DNA from: Flavobacterium rivuli WB 3.3-2 = DSM 21788
GTDB lineage: Bacteria > Bacteroidota > Bacteroidia > Flavobacteriales > Flavobacteriaceae
NCBI RefSeq assembly: GCF_000378485.1
Contig: NZ_KB899969.1
Span: 62,001 to 126,000 of the forward strand
Direction: 5' to 3'
Length of the DNA stretch: 64,000 nucleotides
The position numbers and the translations under genes are program-made. Numbering within the stretch: the stretch's first letter is position 1; every line of letters begins with the position of its first letter. Positions 7,576-16,703 of the stretch are shown here, one piece after another. Below the pieces are notes generated by a model, which saw only the letters and a program-made list of their open reading frames with translations, did no database searches and was not told the origin of the DNA.

Positions 7576-10500
7576 TTAAAAAATGATCCTTTTGCTTACT
7601 TTACCTTTTACAGTAGTAACTTCTACTATAAGTACCTGCTGTTGCAATTGCAGGCCGGCAATTTCGGCATGTGTATTATTAATATCGGCCTGGCTGTATA
7701 GCACCCTGCCTTGTATGTCATGAATTGATATTCCTGTCATTAAAACAGTACCTGATTTTATGTTTATGCCATTAGCTTCTTTATATACTATCACGCTGTT
7801 AGCAAGCAGTTCGGGTGTGTTTGTGCCTAACAGGGAAACGGTTTCCCATGTGCTGTATTCGCCTGCGCCGCAGTTAGTGCGCACAAAAAGGTAAGCCGGC
7901 TGTGCAGGGTTATATGCGGCATCGTCTATAAAAAAATCTGTAGTTGTTGTACCGTTGCCTGCGGGCAGCGTAGCCGATGGTCCAAAAACATACTCATACC
8001 CCGTAGGTGCATCGCCTAATAGAGGCGGGCTCCACCTAAGTTCGGCAGTTGTAGTATCTACAGCAGTTACTGACAGGCCAAACGGAGGGTAGCAGCTGGG
8101 TGCATCTGTTACATTCAGGGTGTAGTCTTCTGCCTCGCCCGATCCCTGTTCGCCGCAAGCGGGAATAGGAGCGCCATTACGTGCATTGCGTATCCTCATC
8201 CTGTAGCTGCCCACAGGTGTTCCTGCCGGGATAGTGATATTGCCTATTGCAGCAGGCGATCGTAATAATGCGGTATCAATTATTCTTTCTCCCTCGTCAT
8301 CAAAATCGTAGTCATTGTTCCAGTCTATCCAAACGGTATATAAATACGTGTCTGTAGCGTTTGGAGCAGTAGCCTGTATAGAAAACGACCCACCCGGATA
8401 ACTGGTTACAGTGTATTGAGACGTGTAGTCAGTATAAGCACTAAAATCAGGGCTTGCAGAAGAAAAATTTGTTTGGCCTCCTGTAGTGGTTATCCCTGTA
8501 ATGTAATACTCTGTAGATGCCGTGTTTACAGGTACGCAGTATCCTGTAAAGAACGGATATGTTACCCAAACGCTGTTTCCGTCTTCGGCACTACATACAG
8601 ACCGTACGTGCAGGTAACTGTTAACGTTAGGAGTAACGGCTATGCCTGTTATAGATAGTGCTGTTGTATATGTACCACTTTCAGGATGTATTTCATTTGT
8701 TGTAACAGCATATTCGTAACCATTAGGCGTACCTGTATTAGGTACTGCCCAGCTAATATTTGCTGTTGTAAGCGAGGTGGCAGTAGCTGTAACCTGTGTT
8801 GGTTTATCGCAGGTTACAGGTGGTATTAACGACCAGTTTATAGTATAGGTGCCAGAGTAGGTTTCGTAACCATCCTGTACCCAATACAATGTTTGTGCAC
8901 TGCCGGTAGTATTTTCCCAAATTGTAGATTGTACTTCGCTAAAGGTATCTGTACAAAATACTACTGTCCTGTTTTCCTGGGTACAGCCACCATAAAATAA
9001 CGAGCTTATAAAGTCGTAATTACTGGCAGTAAGGCCTATAGAAAGGCTATATCCGTTAGGTACCTCTATTGAGTAAAAAACATCCGCTGCTGCGCCAAAC
9101 CCACATGTAGGGGCATGGTTATTCTCAGCTCCCTCTGTACTAAATGAGTACGGGCTTGTAAGAGAAGCAAGATCTACAGCAGTACTGCAAATATCCCCTT
9201 GCAGATATCTGAATTTGTATGAAACTACCCATTGGCTAAAATCGTTATTACCGCAATTAGACCTTACATGTAGGTAATAGTAGGTATTATCAATAAGTCC
9301 TGTGTATCCTGTTACAGATGTTTGTGTTGTAGCGGTGCCGGTTGCAGGTGGCGTTGCACTTGTAGTAACAGCATACTCATAGCCTGCGGGTGTTTCGCCA
9401 AGTGCCGGAGCAGACCAGCTTAAATTTGCAGTCCCGGATGCTGTAGCAACACCATTAACATCGTCCGGGCTGTAACATGTAGGTGGCGTAGTTACATTTA
9501 TAGTATAATCTTCATAAGTACCATAACCTCCCGTTATACATGGTGTTGCACCACCTCCGGGAACAGCGCCAATTCTTAACTGATGATTGCCTAATGTTGC
9601 AGTTACAGGAACGGTAAATATTCCGTATAATGTGGTACTGCCTGCATCTGCCGAAAGGCCGCTGTAAATTTGTTCACCTTCATCATTAAAATCAAGGTCG
9701 TCATTCCAGTCTGCCCAAATTTTTACGTTGTAGGGAACAAAAGTGGCAAGCGAAACACTAAATTGCTGGTTAACTCCCTGCTGGATGTTTACAACCTGTG
9801 CAGCATAGTTGCCATAATTACCTGCTTCGCGGTTTGTTGTATTGTTAATGGTACCAATGGTTACATTTGTAATCCCCTGGCCATCTACGTCGCCGGGGGC
9901 CGGTATACATGCACCGTTAAAAAACGGTAAGGTTGTCCACTGGCTGTAATCGCCATTGCCGCAATTTGTCCTTACATGAAGGTAGTTCACCGCATTTGGT
10001 GTAACCGTTAAACCGGTTACAGCTGTGCCGGTAACTGTAGTCCCGCTCGCGGGCGCGGCCTGGGTTGTAGTAACAGCATATTCGTAACCTGCAGGTATAG
10101 TGCCCTGGGTGGGTGCTGTCCAGCTTAAATTAATAGTACCTGCATTAATATTGACTCCTGTTATAGCAGTTGGAGAAAAACATGTTGGGGCAGGGGTAAC
10201 GTTTATTGTGTAATCTTCAAATGCGCCCCAGTCTCCTGTAAAACATGGGGTTGCAGTACCCAACCATTCAGGTACTATACCTACCCTTAAGCGATGGTTG
10301 CCAAGTGTAGTAGTTAATGGTACTGTAAATGTACCGGTTAGCGTAGCCCTTGTTGAATATGGCGAAACAATAGCATAAACCTGTTCGCTGTCTTCAAAAG
10401 TAAAATTGTTGTTCCAGTCTACCCATATTTTTGTGCTGTAACCTTCATAAGTAAAAAGGCTTATGCTAAATGGCTGTGCGGTTCCCTGGCCAACATTTAC

Positions 10501-10788
10501 AATCTGGCTGCTAAAATTGCCATAGTTGCCAGCCTCTGTAGTTGTTGTGTTGTTAATGGTGCCTATGGTTACATTTGTTATACCCTGCCCGTCTACGCTT
10601 CCTGTATTAGGTATACAGTATGCAGTTTCCTGCGCAAAACTGTAAGTGGCGGTTAACATTATAAAGAGGGCAACCATATTATGGGTAATAAAATGTACAG
10701 CCCGGTGCGGCGCACTGTAATTGTTGCGTGGCAGTTTTGAGGTACTGCCCTGCGATAAAAGTTGTGTAATTTGATGTTTTCTTTTCAT
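7576..10788 (-). CDS. GevA: T9SS-secreted GEVED/FN3 repeat protein
   Basis: This is a predicted surface or extracellular protein of about 1070 residues. Order of modules: a signal peptide with a long N-region (cleavage after SFAQ, about residue 53), GEVED (55-200), FN3, GEVED (293-440), FN3, PPC-like (535-664), FN3, terminal GEVED (757-900), FN3 and a type C sorting tail (last 75 residues, ending KVSKRIIF). GEVED modules show the Asp-rich DWNND motif and close with FEDYTINV, YEDYTINV or, in the terminal one, GEAEDYTLNV. FN3 modules carry GYEYAV and LHVR-NCG. Cysteines come in pairs per module, suggesting disulfides. An ATG at 10806 is also possible, but sister proteins begin MK(K/R), so I prefer 10788. 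No enzymatic domain is seen and the binding partner is unknown. Confidence 0.9.
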   Translation of the reverse strand: MKRKHQITQLLSQGSTSKLPRNNYSAPHRAVHFITHNMVALFIMLTATYSFAQETAYCIPNTGSVDGQGITNVTIGTINNTTTTEAGNYGNFSSQIVNVGQGTAQPFSISLFTYEGYSTKIWVDWNNNFTFEDSEQVYAIVSPYSTRATLTGTFTVPLTTTLGNHRLRVGIVPEWLGTATPCFTGDWGAFEDYTINVTPAPTCFSPTAITGVNINAGTINLSWTAPTQGTIPAGYEYAVTTTQAAPASGTTVTGTAVTGLTVTPNAVNYLHVRTNCGNGDYSQWTTLPFFNGACIPAPGDVDGQGITNVTIGTINNTTNREAGNYGNYAAQVVNIQQGVNQQFSVSLATFVPYNVKIWADWNDDLDFNDEGEQIYSGLSADAGSTTLYGIFTVPVTATLGNHQLRIGAVPGGGATPCITGGYGTYEDYTINVTTPPTCYSPDDVNGVATASGTANLSWSAPALGETPAGYEYAVTTSATPPATGTATTQTSVTGYTGLIDNTYYYLHVRSNCGNNDFSQWVVSYKFRYLQGDICSTAVDLASLTSPYSFSTEGAENNHAPTCGFGAAADVFYSIEVPNGYSLSIGLTASNYDFISSLFYGGCTQENRTVVFCTDTFSEVQSTIWENTTGSAQTLYWVQDGYETYSGTYTINWSLIPPVTCDKPTQVTATATSLTTANISWAVPNTGTPNGYEYAVTTNEIHPESGTYTTALSITGIAVTPNVNSYLHVRSVCSAEDGNSVWVTYPFFTGYCVPVNTASTEYYITGITTTGGQTNFSSASPDFSAYTDYTSQYTVTSYPGGSFSIQATAPNATDTYLYTVWIDWNNDYDFDDEGERIIDTALLRSPAAIGNITIPAGTPVGSYRMRIRNARNGAPIPACGEQGSGEAEDYTLNVTDAPSCYPPFGLSVTAVDTTTAELRWSPPLLGDAPTGYEYVFGPSATLPAGNGTTTTDFFIDDAAYNPAQPAYLFVRTNCGAGEYSTWETVSLLGTNTPELLANSVIVYKEANGINIKSGTVLMTGISIHDIQGRVLYSQADINNTHAEIAGLQLQQQVLIVEVTTVKGKVSKRIIF

Positions 10789-10925
10789 AGTTTTTGTAAT
10801 GGGCAATCGTATTAATGGTTAATTTTTATTGGTATTCAGTTGTGTTTTTACATAGTGCACATTCTTTTTAGCTTAATATACACCGGTAATGCAGAAGTAG
10901 TTTCATAGCTAAATATTATACGCAG

Positions 10926-10988
10926 GCGTAAAAGTCTGTATTGTTATGTCAGCAATAAAAAAACAGCACGGAAAATTTGTGACATTAT
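10926..10988 (-). promoter_or_regulatory. Upstream element A, shared with gevF
   Basis: This 63-base stretch lies 138-200 bases before the gevA start. It matches 53 of 63 positions, without gaps, with 35832-35894 upstream of gevF. The best conserved parts are TAAAAGTCTGTA at one end and CGGAAAATTTGTGACATTAT at the other. The rest of this 330-base gap shows no gene. A regulator site or a remnant of a duplicated promoter are both possible. Confidence 0.5.
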
Positions 10989-11120
10989 ACTGAATGTTTT
11001 GTAAAGTATTAACTGTCATGATCCTGCATAAGGAGTTTAAACATTACATTTTGTATGATATCCTGATTGCAGCGTTATGTTTACTTTATATTCCCTGACA
11101 AAGGGATTGCTATAAACGAA

Positions 11121-11148
11121 AAATCCCCACGCTACGGCGTGGGGATTT
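11121..11148 (-). terminator. gevB terminator, CCCCACGC family
   Basis: AAATCCCCACGC and GCGTGGGGATTT make a 12-bp stem with a TACG loop and a T tract on the minus strand, 25 bases after the gevB stop. Confidence 0.9.
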
Positions 11149-11172
11149 ACAAATAAATGACAACAACAAATG

Positions 11173-14100
11173 CTAATAAACAATTCGCTTACTTACTTTT
11201 CCGGCAGTAGTGGTAACCTCTACAATAAGTACCTGCTGCTGTACCTGCAAGCCTGTAATTTCTGTTTTGGAATTATTTATATCTGACTGAGAGTATAGTT
11301 TTCTGCCGCGTGTATCGTAAATTGTTACACCTGTTATAACAGTATTGGCAGATGTAATAGTTATACCTCCGGTTTCTTTATATACAATTATGCTGTTAGA
11401 AAGAAGTTGCGGAGTATTTGCACCAAGAATATTCATGGTTGCCCACGTACTGTAATCGCCATCGCCACAAACGCTGCGAACAAAAAGATATACAGATTGT
11501 GCAGGATCATACGGTGCATCGCCTACAAAGAATGAGGCACTTGGTGTACCGCTACCTGTTGGGGGAGTAGATGAGGTGCTAAATACATACTCATATCCTG
11601 TAGGTGCTCCTCCAAGCTGTGGTGCATTCCAGTTAAGATTTGCATAACCTGCATCTGTAGGTGTTACAGATGGATTAAAGGGTGGCAGGCACGAAGGCGT
11701 AGCTACAATGTTTATAATGTAATCTTCTGCTTCCCCAAGTCCAAGGCCACACGAGTTTACCGGAGATCCTGTATATAAGTTTCTTATACGCATCCTGTAA
11801 GACCCTAATGGTGTTTGTGCAGGTATGGTTATGCTACCCAGGTTTGCAGGCGATGCTAAGGTTACGGTACTTATAACCCTTTCTCCAGCATCTGTAAAAT
11901 CAAAATTGTTGTTCCAGTCTATCCACACGCTGTACAAATAAGTATCTGTTGTCACAGGCGCAGTTGCCTGCATGTTAAACGTACCTCCCGGATAACTTGT
12001 TACGGCATACTGTGCCGTATAATCCGTATAGGCATTAAAGCTATTATCATTACTACTAAAGTTTGTTTCGGCACCGCTTGTGCTTACACTTGTAATATAG
12101 TAAGCTTCCTGAGTATTCTCGGGAATGCAATATCCGCTAAAGAATGTTATTGTTTCCCAAACGCTATTACCATCTTCGCCGCAAATACTACGAACGTGAA
12201 GGTAATTGTTTGCATTTGCAGCCACATTAGTAACCGTTGCTAACCTTACATTAGTAAAGGTTCCGCTTTCCGGTGGTGTTGCAGACTGTGTTACTGCATA
12301 TTCATAACCGGCAGGGGCACCTGTATTAGGCAGAGCCCAACTTACGGTTGCACTTGTAATTGATGTTGGGTTTGCATTTAATGTTCGAGGTTTGTCGCAG
12401 GCGGCAGGAGGTAGTAAATGCCATGAAATTGTAAATGTGCCTTCACTGTTGTTACCGCCATCCTGAACCCAGTAAACATTTTGTGCACTGCCGGTAATAT
12501 TTTCCCAGGGCACCGGGAACCCACCCGATTGCAGGCATACTATTGGTGTCTGGCTGATGCAATTACCATAGAACAGAGAGTAATTAGAGTTGTAATCGCT
12601 CGAATCTAATTGTGCCACCAGAGTATATCCGTTAGGTACTTCTATATAGTAAAATAGATCGGGTGCAAATACAAAACTGTCGCATGCGGGGGTATAATCA
12701 TTTGCAGCTCCTACGGTAGTATGCGTGTAGGGGCTTGTAAATGCAGCAAGGTTTATGGCAGTGTCGCAGGTGTCGCCTTCAAAATACCTGAATTTTAATG
12801 AAGTTACCCATTGGCTATAATTACCATTGCCACAGCTTGTTCTTACATGAAGGTAGTAGTAAGTACCAACTGTTAACCCCGGATAGTCCTGAATTGTTGT
12901 TGTAGTTGTAAACGTACCGGATTCAGGAGCCGTTGCAGTTGTTGTAATGGTATATTCATATCCTTCGGGAGTAGTGCCAAGGCTTTCTGCATCCCAGCTT
13001 AAATTGGCCGTTCCCTGAGCTGATGCCACAGCTGATAGATTAACCGGGTTAAAGCATAGCGGCGGGTTGCCTACAGTAACTGCGTAATCCTGTGCAGTAC
13101 CATACTCGTAAGTAGAGCAGGGGTTAGTGCCTACTGTATTGCGCGAACGTACCCGCATTCTATAATTACCCGGTGCTGTAGCCGCCGGTATTGTAATGGT
13201 ACCTGTATATATCTCTGTTACCCCTTGGTAACTATGACTTGCTACAAGCTCTCCTTCATCACTAAAATCAAGGTCGTTATTCCAGTCTACCCATATTCCA
13301 AGGCTTGTAAAATCGTCTACCTGTGCCGTATAAACAAAATGATTGCCCGGCAACTGGCTTACAGCCATAGTGTTAAAATTATTTGTGTAAGCCTGTGTTT
13401 GCGCTGTGTTATTTGCAATATCTGTTCCTGAACTATCAGATGTATTAAAGCTTATAATGTTGTAAAAATTAAGGAACGAGGAGTTAGGCATGCAGTGGCC
13501 GGAGTAAAAAGCATAAGTAACCCAATCGCTAAAACCATCGGAACCGCAATTAGTTCTTACATGTACATAATTATAGGCATTTGCTACAGTTGTAACACCA
13601 GAGACAGATAAACCTGTAATTAGTGTGCCAGATTCCGGAGGAGTTTCGGTTTGGGTAACTGCATATTCATAACCTGTTGGGTTTCCTGTAACAGGAAGTG
13701 TCCAGTTTACATCTGCAGTAGTAAGCGAAGTCATTGTTCCGGTAACATTGCGGGGTATGTTACATGCCGGTGGCGCAGTTAAAGACCAATCTAATGTAAA
13801 TGTACCCGTACTGCCGAAATTGCCCGTTTGAACCCAGTATACAGTTTGTGTACCCAGGGTTGTGTTTTCCCATACCGTACCGGAATTTCCGTAGCCAATA
13901 CATTCAAGGGTAGTACCGGTATTGCAGTTGCCGTAAAAAATAGTGTGTACAGAATCGTAATCGCTATCTGTTTGCTCAATGTTTAATACATAACCCAGTG
14001 GTACTTCGATAGCATAAAATATATCTGCTCCCCGGGTATCGTTGCATGAATTAGAATAATCGTTGTTAGCACCAATAGTACTTGAGGTATAAGGGCTGGT

Positions 14101-14967
14101 TAATGTTTGCAGGTTTAGAGCGGTACTGCAGGTATCCCCAAGGATATATATAAACCTTTCAGATGTTATCCATTGGCTGTAATCTCCATCGCCACAATTA
14201 GCCCTTACATGCAGGTAGTAAAACACTCCGTTATCTATACTTGCTGTTGCAGTTGTAGCAGTAGTGGGTGTGCCGCTGCCAGTAGGTAAAGCATTGTTTG
14301 TGCTTACAACATATTCGTAACCTTCGGGCGCATTGCCTATAGCAGGAGCCGTCCAGGATAAAGTTGCGCTGCCTGGCGCAGTCGTTGTACCTATCGCATT
14401 AGTTGGCGTAATGCACGATGGTGGTGTGGTAACTACTAAAGTATAATCTTCGTAAGAGCCGTATGAAAAATCGTAACAGGGAGTTGCCGTGTCTCCGTAA
14501 ACACCACCTATCCTTAAACGATGGTTGCCCAGGCTTGCTGTTACAGGTACTGTAAAAGTGCCTGTAATTGTTGCAGGGTTATCTGACGATGAGGTTCCCG
14601 AAAAAACTTCTTCGCCTGCATCATTAAAATCAAAATCATTGTTCCAGTCTATCCATATTTTGGTATTGTACTCATAACCCGTACTAAAGGTAATACTAAA
14701 AGGCTGCACTACAGTTTGGCCCACCGTTACCGTTTGTGCAGTGTAGTTGCCATAGTTACCTTCTTCGTCTGTTGTGGTATTGTTTATTGCGCCAATAGTA
14801 ACATTGGTAATCCCTATACCATCTACAGATGTGGGTGCGGGTACACAGTATGCAGTTTGCGCAATAGATGTTATACTTATAACCAATAACAAACCGGTAA
14901 ATAAAAGCTTTTTTGTAAAGGCACTACTAAGTAATCGTGGCGCTTTTAAATTATAGAGTTTTTTCAT
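11173..14967 (-). CDS. GevB: T9SS-secreted repeat protein with a duplicated PPC block
   Basis: The protein has 1264 residues. Modules in order: signal peptide (ends SIAQ, about 37), GEVED (38-180), FN3, PPC-like (279-402), FN3, divergent GEVED (498-640), FN3, PPC-like (739-862), FN3, terminal GEVED (958-1095), FN3 and type C sorting tail (ends KVSKRIVY). Unlike its sisters, the block FN3-PPC-FN3-GEVED occurs twice in tandem. The middle GEVED ends GTAQDYAVTV instead of the usual E-D-Y form, so it has diverged since the duplication. It lies 146 bases downstream of regulator R1 on the same strand with no strong hairpin between them. It also has its own -7 box, so it may be transcribed both alone and with R1. 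Confidence 0.9.
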   Translation of the reverse strand: MKKLYNLKAPRLLSSAFTKKLLFTGLLLVISITSIAQTAYCVPAPTSVDGIGITNVTIGAINNTTTDEEGNYGNYTAQTVTVGQTVVQPFSITFSTGYEYNTKIWIDWNNDFDFNDAGEEVFSGTSSSDNPATITGTFTVPVTASLGNHRLRIGGVYGDTATPCYDFSYGSYEDYTLVVTTPPSCITPTNAIGTTTAPGSATLSWTAPAIGNAPEGYEYVVSTNNALPTGSGTPTTATTATASIDNGVFYYLHVRANCGDGDYSQWITSERFIYILGDTCSTALNLQTLTSPYTSSTIGANNDYSNSCNDTRGADIFYAIEVPLGYVLNIEQTDSDYDSVHTIFYGNCNTGTTLECIGYGNSGTVWENTTLGTQTVYWVQTGNFGSTGTFTLDWSLTAPPACNIPRNVTGTMTSLTTADVNWTLPVTGNPTGYEYAVTQTETPPESGTLITGLSVSGVTTVANAYNYVHVRTNCGSDGFSDWVTYAFYSGHCMPNSSFLNFYNIISFNTSDSSGTDIANNTAQTQAYTNNFNTMAVSQLPGNHFVYTAQVDDFTSLGIWVDWNNDLDFSDEGELVASHSYQGVTEIYTGTITIPAATAPGNYRMRVRSRNTVGTNPCSTYEYGTAQDYAVTVGNPPLCFNPVNLSAVASAQGTANLSWDAESLGTTPEGYEYTITTTATAPESGTFTTTTTIQDYPGLTVGTYYYLHVRTSCGNGNYSQWVTSLKFRYFEGDTCDTAINLAAFTSPYTHTTVGAANDYTPACDSFVFAPDLFYYIEVPNGYTLVAQLDSSDYNSNYSLFYGNCISQTPIVCLQSGGFPVPWENITGSAQNVYWVQDGGNNSEGTFTISWHLLPPAACDKPRTLNANPTSITSATVSWALPNTGAPAGYEYAVTQSATPPESGTFTNVRLATVTNVAANANNYLHVRSICGEDGNSVWETITFFSGYCIPENTQEAYYITSVSTSGAETNFSSNDNSFNAYTDYTAQYAVTSYPGGTFNMQATAPVTTDTYLYSVWIDWNNNFDFTDAGERVISTVTLASPANLGSITIPAQTPLGSYRMRIRNLYTGSPVNSCGLGLGEAEDYIINIVATPSCLPPFNPSVTPTDAGYANLNWNAPQLGGAPTGYEYVFSTSSTPPTGSGTPSASFFVGDAPYDPAQSVYLFVRSVCGDGDYSTWATMNILGANTPQLLSNSIIVYKETGGITITSANTVITGVTIYDTRGRKLYSQSDINNSKTEITGLQVQQQVLIVEVTTTAGKVSKRIVY

Positions 14968-14992
14968 AATGACAATAAAATCGTTTACTCAT

Positions 14993-15000
14993 CAAATGTA
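14993..15000 (-). promoter_or_regulatory. -7 box of gevB
   Basis: On the minus strand this reads TACATTTG, matching TAnnTTTG, 26 bases upstream of the gevB ATG. No good -33 TTG is found at the usual distance, which could mean that an activator is needed. Confidence 0.45.
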
Positions 15001-15113
15001 AAAACAATGTTAAATTTATAAAGATTAAAAACTACACAAAATATTACTTTTGCAGTTTTATAAGGTACTTATTACATACTCTATACTGATTGTCAATAAT
15101 TTAAAATCGACAA

Positions 15114-16541
15114 TTACAAGGTGTCGAACCATTGGTAAATATCCATATCTGCAGGTAAATTTAATTTTTTGCGAATGCGGTGCTTTTTATTTTGTACGGT
15201 ACGTGTCTCAATAAAGGTTAGATGGGCAATTTGTTTGGTAGATAATTTCATTTTTAGCAGGGCACAAAACTCAATTTCCGTCTGAACCAGCTGCGGGCAT
15301 GCGCTTAGTAATTTTTTAGAAAAATCAGGATAAATTTTTTCAAAAGTATATATAAAGGAGGAGTCGTCTTTCTTTATCATTTCTAACAACAGCTCATATT
15401 CTTTATTATTAATTACATCATCTTTTGGCTCATTTTGTTTTAGCGTTCTTCTTTTTCGGTAAATAATTACTGCTATTAATATAAGTATAATTAATACCGC
15501 TGCGCTACCCAAGAGAAAAAGTAAATTGTTTTTATCATCAGGTTTTTCATCAATTTCTTTGCTGATAACTTTCTGTAAAGAATTGTATTTACTTTTTAAT
15601 ACAAACAACTCATACTCCTGTAATTTATCTTTATATTCCTTTACTTTTAAAGAATCTCCCCGGCCGGAATATATAGAAATTATGTTTTGGTAAAGATCTG
15701 CGGTATTAGACGACTCTCCGTTTTCTTTGGTTATTTTATCCGACTTTAAAAAATATTGCAAAGCCTCATCGGTACGTTTGTGTGCAAGATGGCCTTTGCC
15801 TAAAACATAGTAATTAAGAGACATTATTTTATCATCGCCCTGTTCTTTGGGCGAAAGCTTAACAGATTTTAAGGCATAGTAAGCTGCAGAATCTATATTT
15901 AGGTTAACATATATACCACCAAGGTTGGAATAATTTACATACTGAAAACTGTTGTAGGATTCAGACCCCTTTTTTCCGGGAAAACTTTTAACGGCCAGCT
16001 TAATTTTTTGTACTGCCTTATCATAGTTTTTCTGGTCATTGTATATGTTAGCCTGGCTAATTAAAACGTTAGACTTTGTGTAAAAAGTTTTTGCGTTTGG
16101 CTCCTGATTTGCATCAAGAATATACATGGCTTTGTCTAATTCTTTAAGGGCATTTTTAGTGAGTAAATTAATAGAATATGCCTCTGCCATATATACATGG
16201 CTCATTGCCTCATAATTACTGTTTTTATAAATAACAGATTTGTTCTTTAACCTGTCTGAAGAGTCTATAAGTTTATTAACATCGTTTTTGCTGTAATAGT
16301 AACGGCAAACCCTGTCCAGTAAAACAAGTTCAGATAAAGAATCGCCGGCCTTAACAGCCTCATAAACCAAACCGTCAATTTGCTCGAAAGCTTTGTCAAT
16401 ATTTACCTGGTACAACTTGTTGTTTTGCTCTATTTTTTGAATCAGAGTTATTTCTTTATCCTGCGCATTTGCCTTACCTGCCATTAAAAGGGCAAAGAAA
16501 ACTAATACGGTCGATAGGTAATATTTATATTTTTTAAGCAT
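15114..16541 (-). CDS. R1: membrane-anchored TPR regulator with LuxR-like HTH
   Basis: This 475-residue protein has an N-terminal signal sequence (LSTVLVFFALLMAGKANAQ). TPR-like helical repeats follow at about 40-320, with pairs such as AYYALKSVKLSP and ALQYFLKSDKI. One transmembrane helix lies at about 337-360 (LLGSAAVLIILILIAVIIY), followed by a basic stop-transfer RKRR. The C-terminal helix-turn-helix at about 415-470 contains LSTKQIAHLTFIETRTVQNK, ending in HRIRKKLNLP. Periplasmic TPRs and a cytoplasmic HTH make it a one-component membrane regulator. It stands directly upstream of gevB and downstream of gevC, whose terminator isolates it. Its targets are inferred from position only. Confidence 0.85.
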   Translation of the reverse strand: MLKKYKYYLSTVLVFFALLMAGKANAQDKEITLIQKIEQNNKLYQVNIDKAFEQIDGLVYEAVKAGDSLSELVLLDRVCRYYYSKNDVNKLIDSSDRLKNKSVIYKNSNYEAMSHVYMAEAYSINLLTKNALKELDKAMYILDANQEPNAKTFYTKSNVLISQANIYNDQKNYDKAVQKIKLAVKSFPGKKGSESYNSFQYVNYSNLGGIYVNLNIDSAAYYALKSVKLSPKEQGDDKIMSLNYYVLGKGHLAHKRTDEALQYFLKSDKITKENGESSNTADLYQNIISIYSGRGDSLKVKEYKDKLQEYELFVLKSKYNSLQKVISKEIDEKPDDKNNLLFLLGSAAVLIILILIAVIIYRKRRTLKQNEPKDDVINNKEYELLLEMIKKDDSSFIYTFEKIYPDFSKKLLSACPQLVQTEIEFCALLKMKLSTKQIAHLTFIETRTVQNKKHRIRKKLNLPADMDIYQWFDTL

Positions 16542-16654
16542 AAAATTTAAAGCACGATGGTTAATTTATCCATCCCTGATTTATCATGGGTATAAATGTA
16601 ACATAAATACAGGTTTGATGTAATGAACAAATGATTGTTATTTAAAGTATGCAA

Positions 16655-16682
16655 AAATCCCCACGCATTGGCATGGGGATTT
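16655..16682 (-). terminator. gevC terminator, CCCCACGC family
   Basis: Arms AAATCCCCACGC and GCATGGGGATTT. The single substitution is a mismatch on the plus strand but a G-U wobble in the minus-strand RNA, so pairing is kept only in the gevC transcript direction. Confidence 0.9.
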
Positions 16683-16703
16683 GTGTAAAAAGGTAGCCTA
16701 AAA

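Noticed and set aside
15089..15114. Hairpin ATTGTC/GACAAT after R1
   Set aside because: Only six pairs with a long AT loop and no T tract. Too weak to call a terminator.
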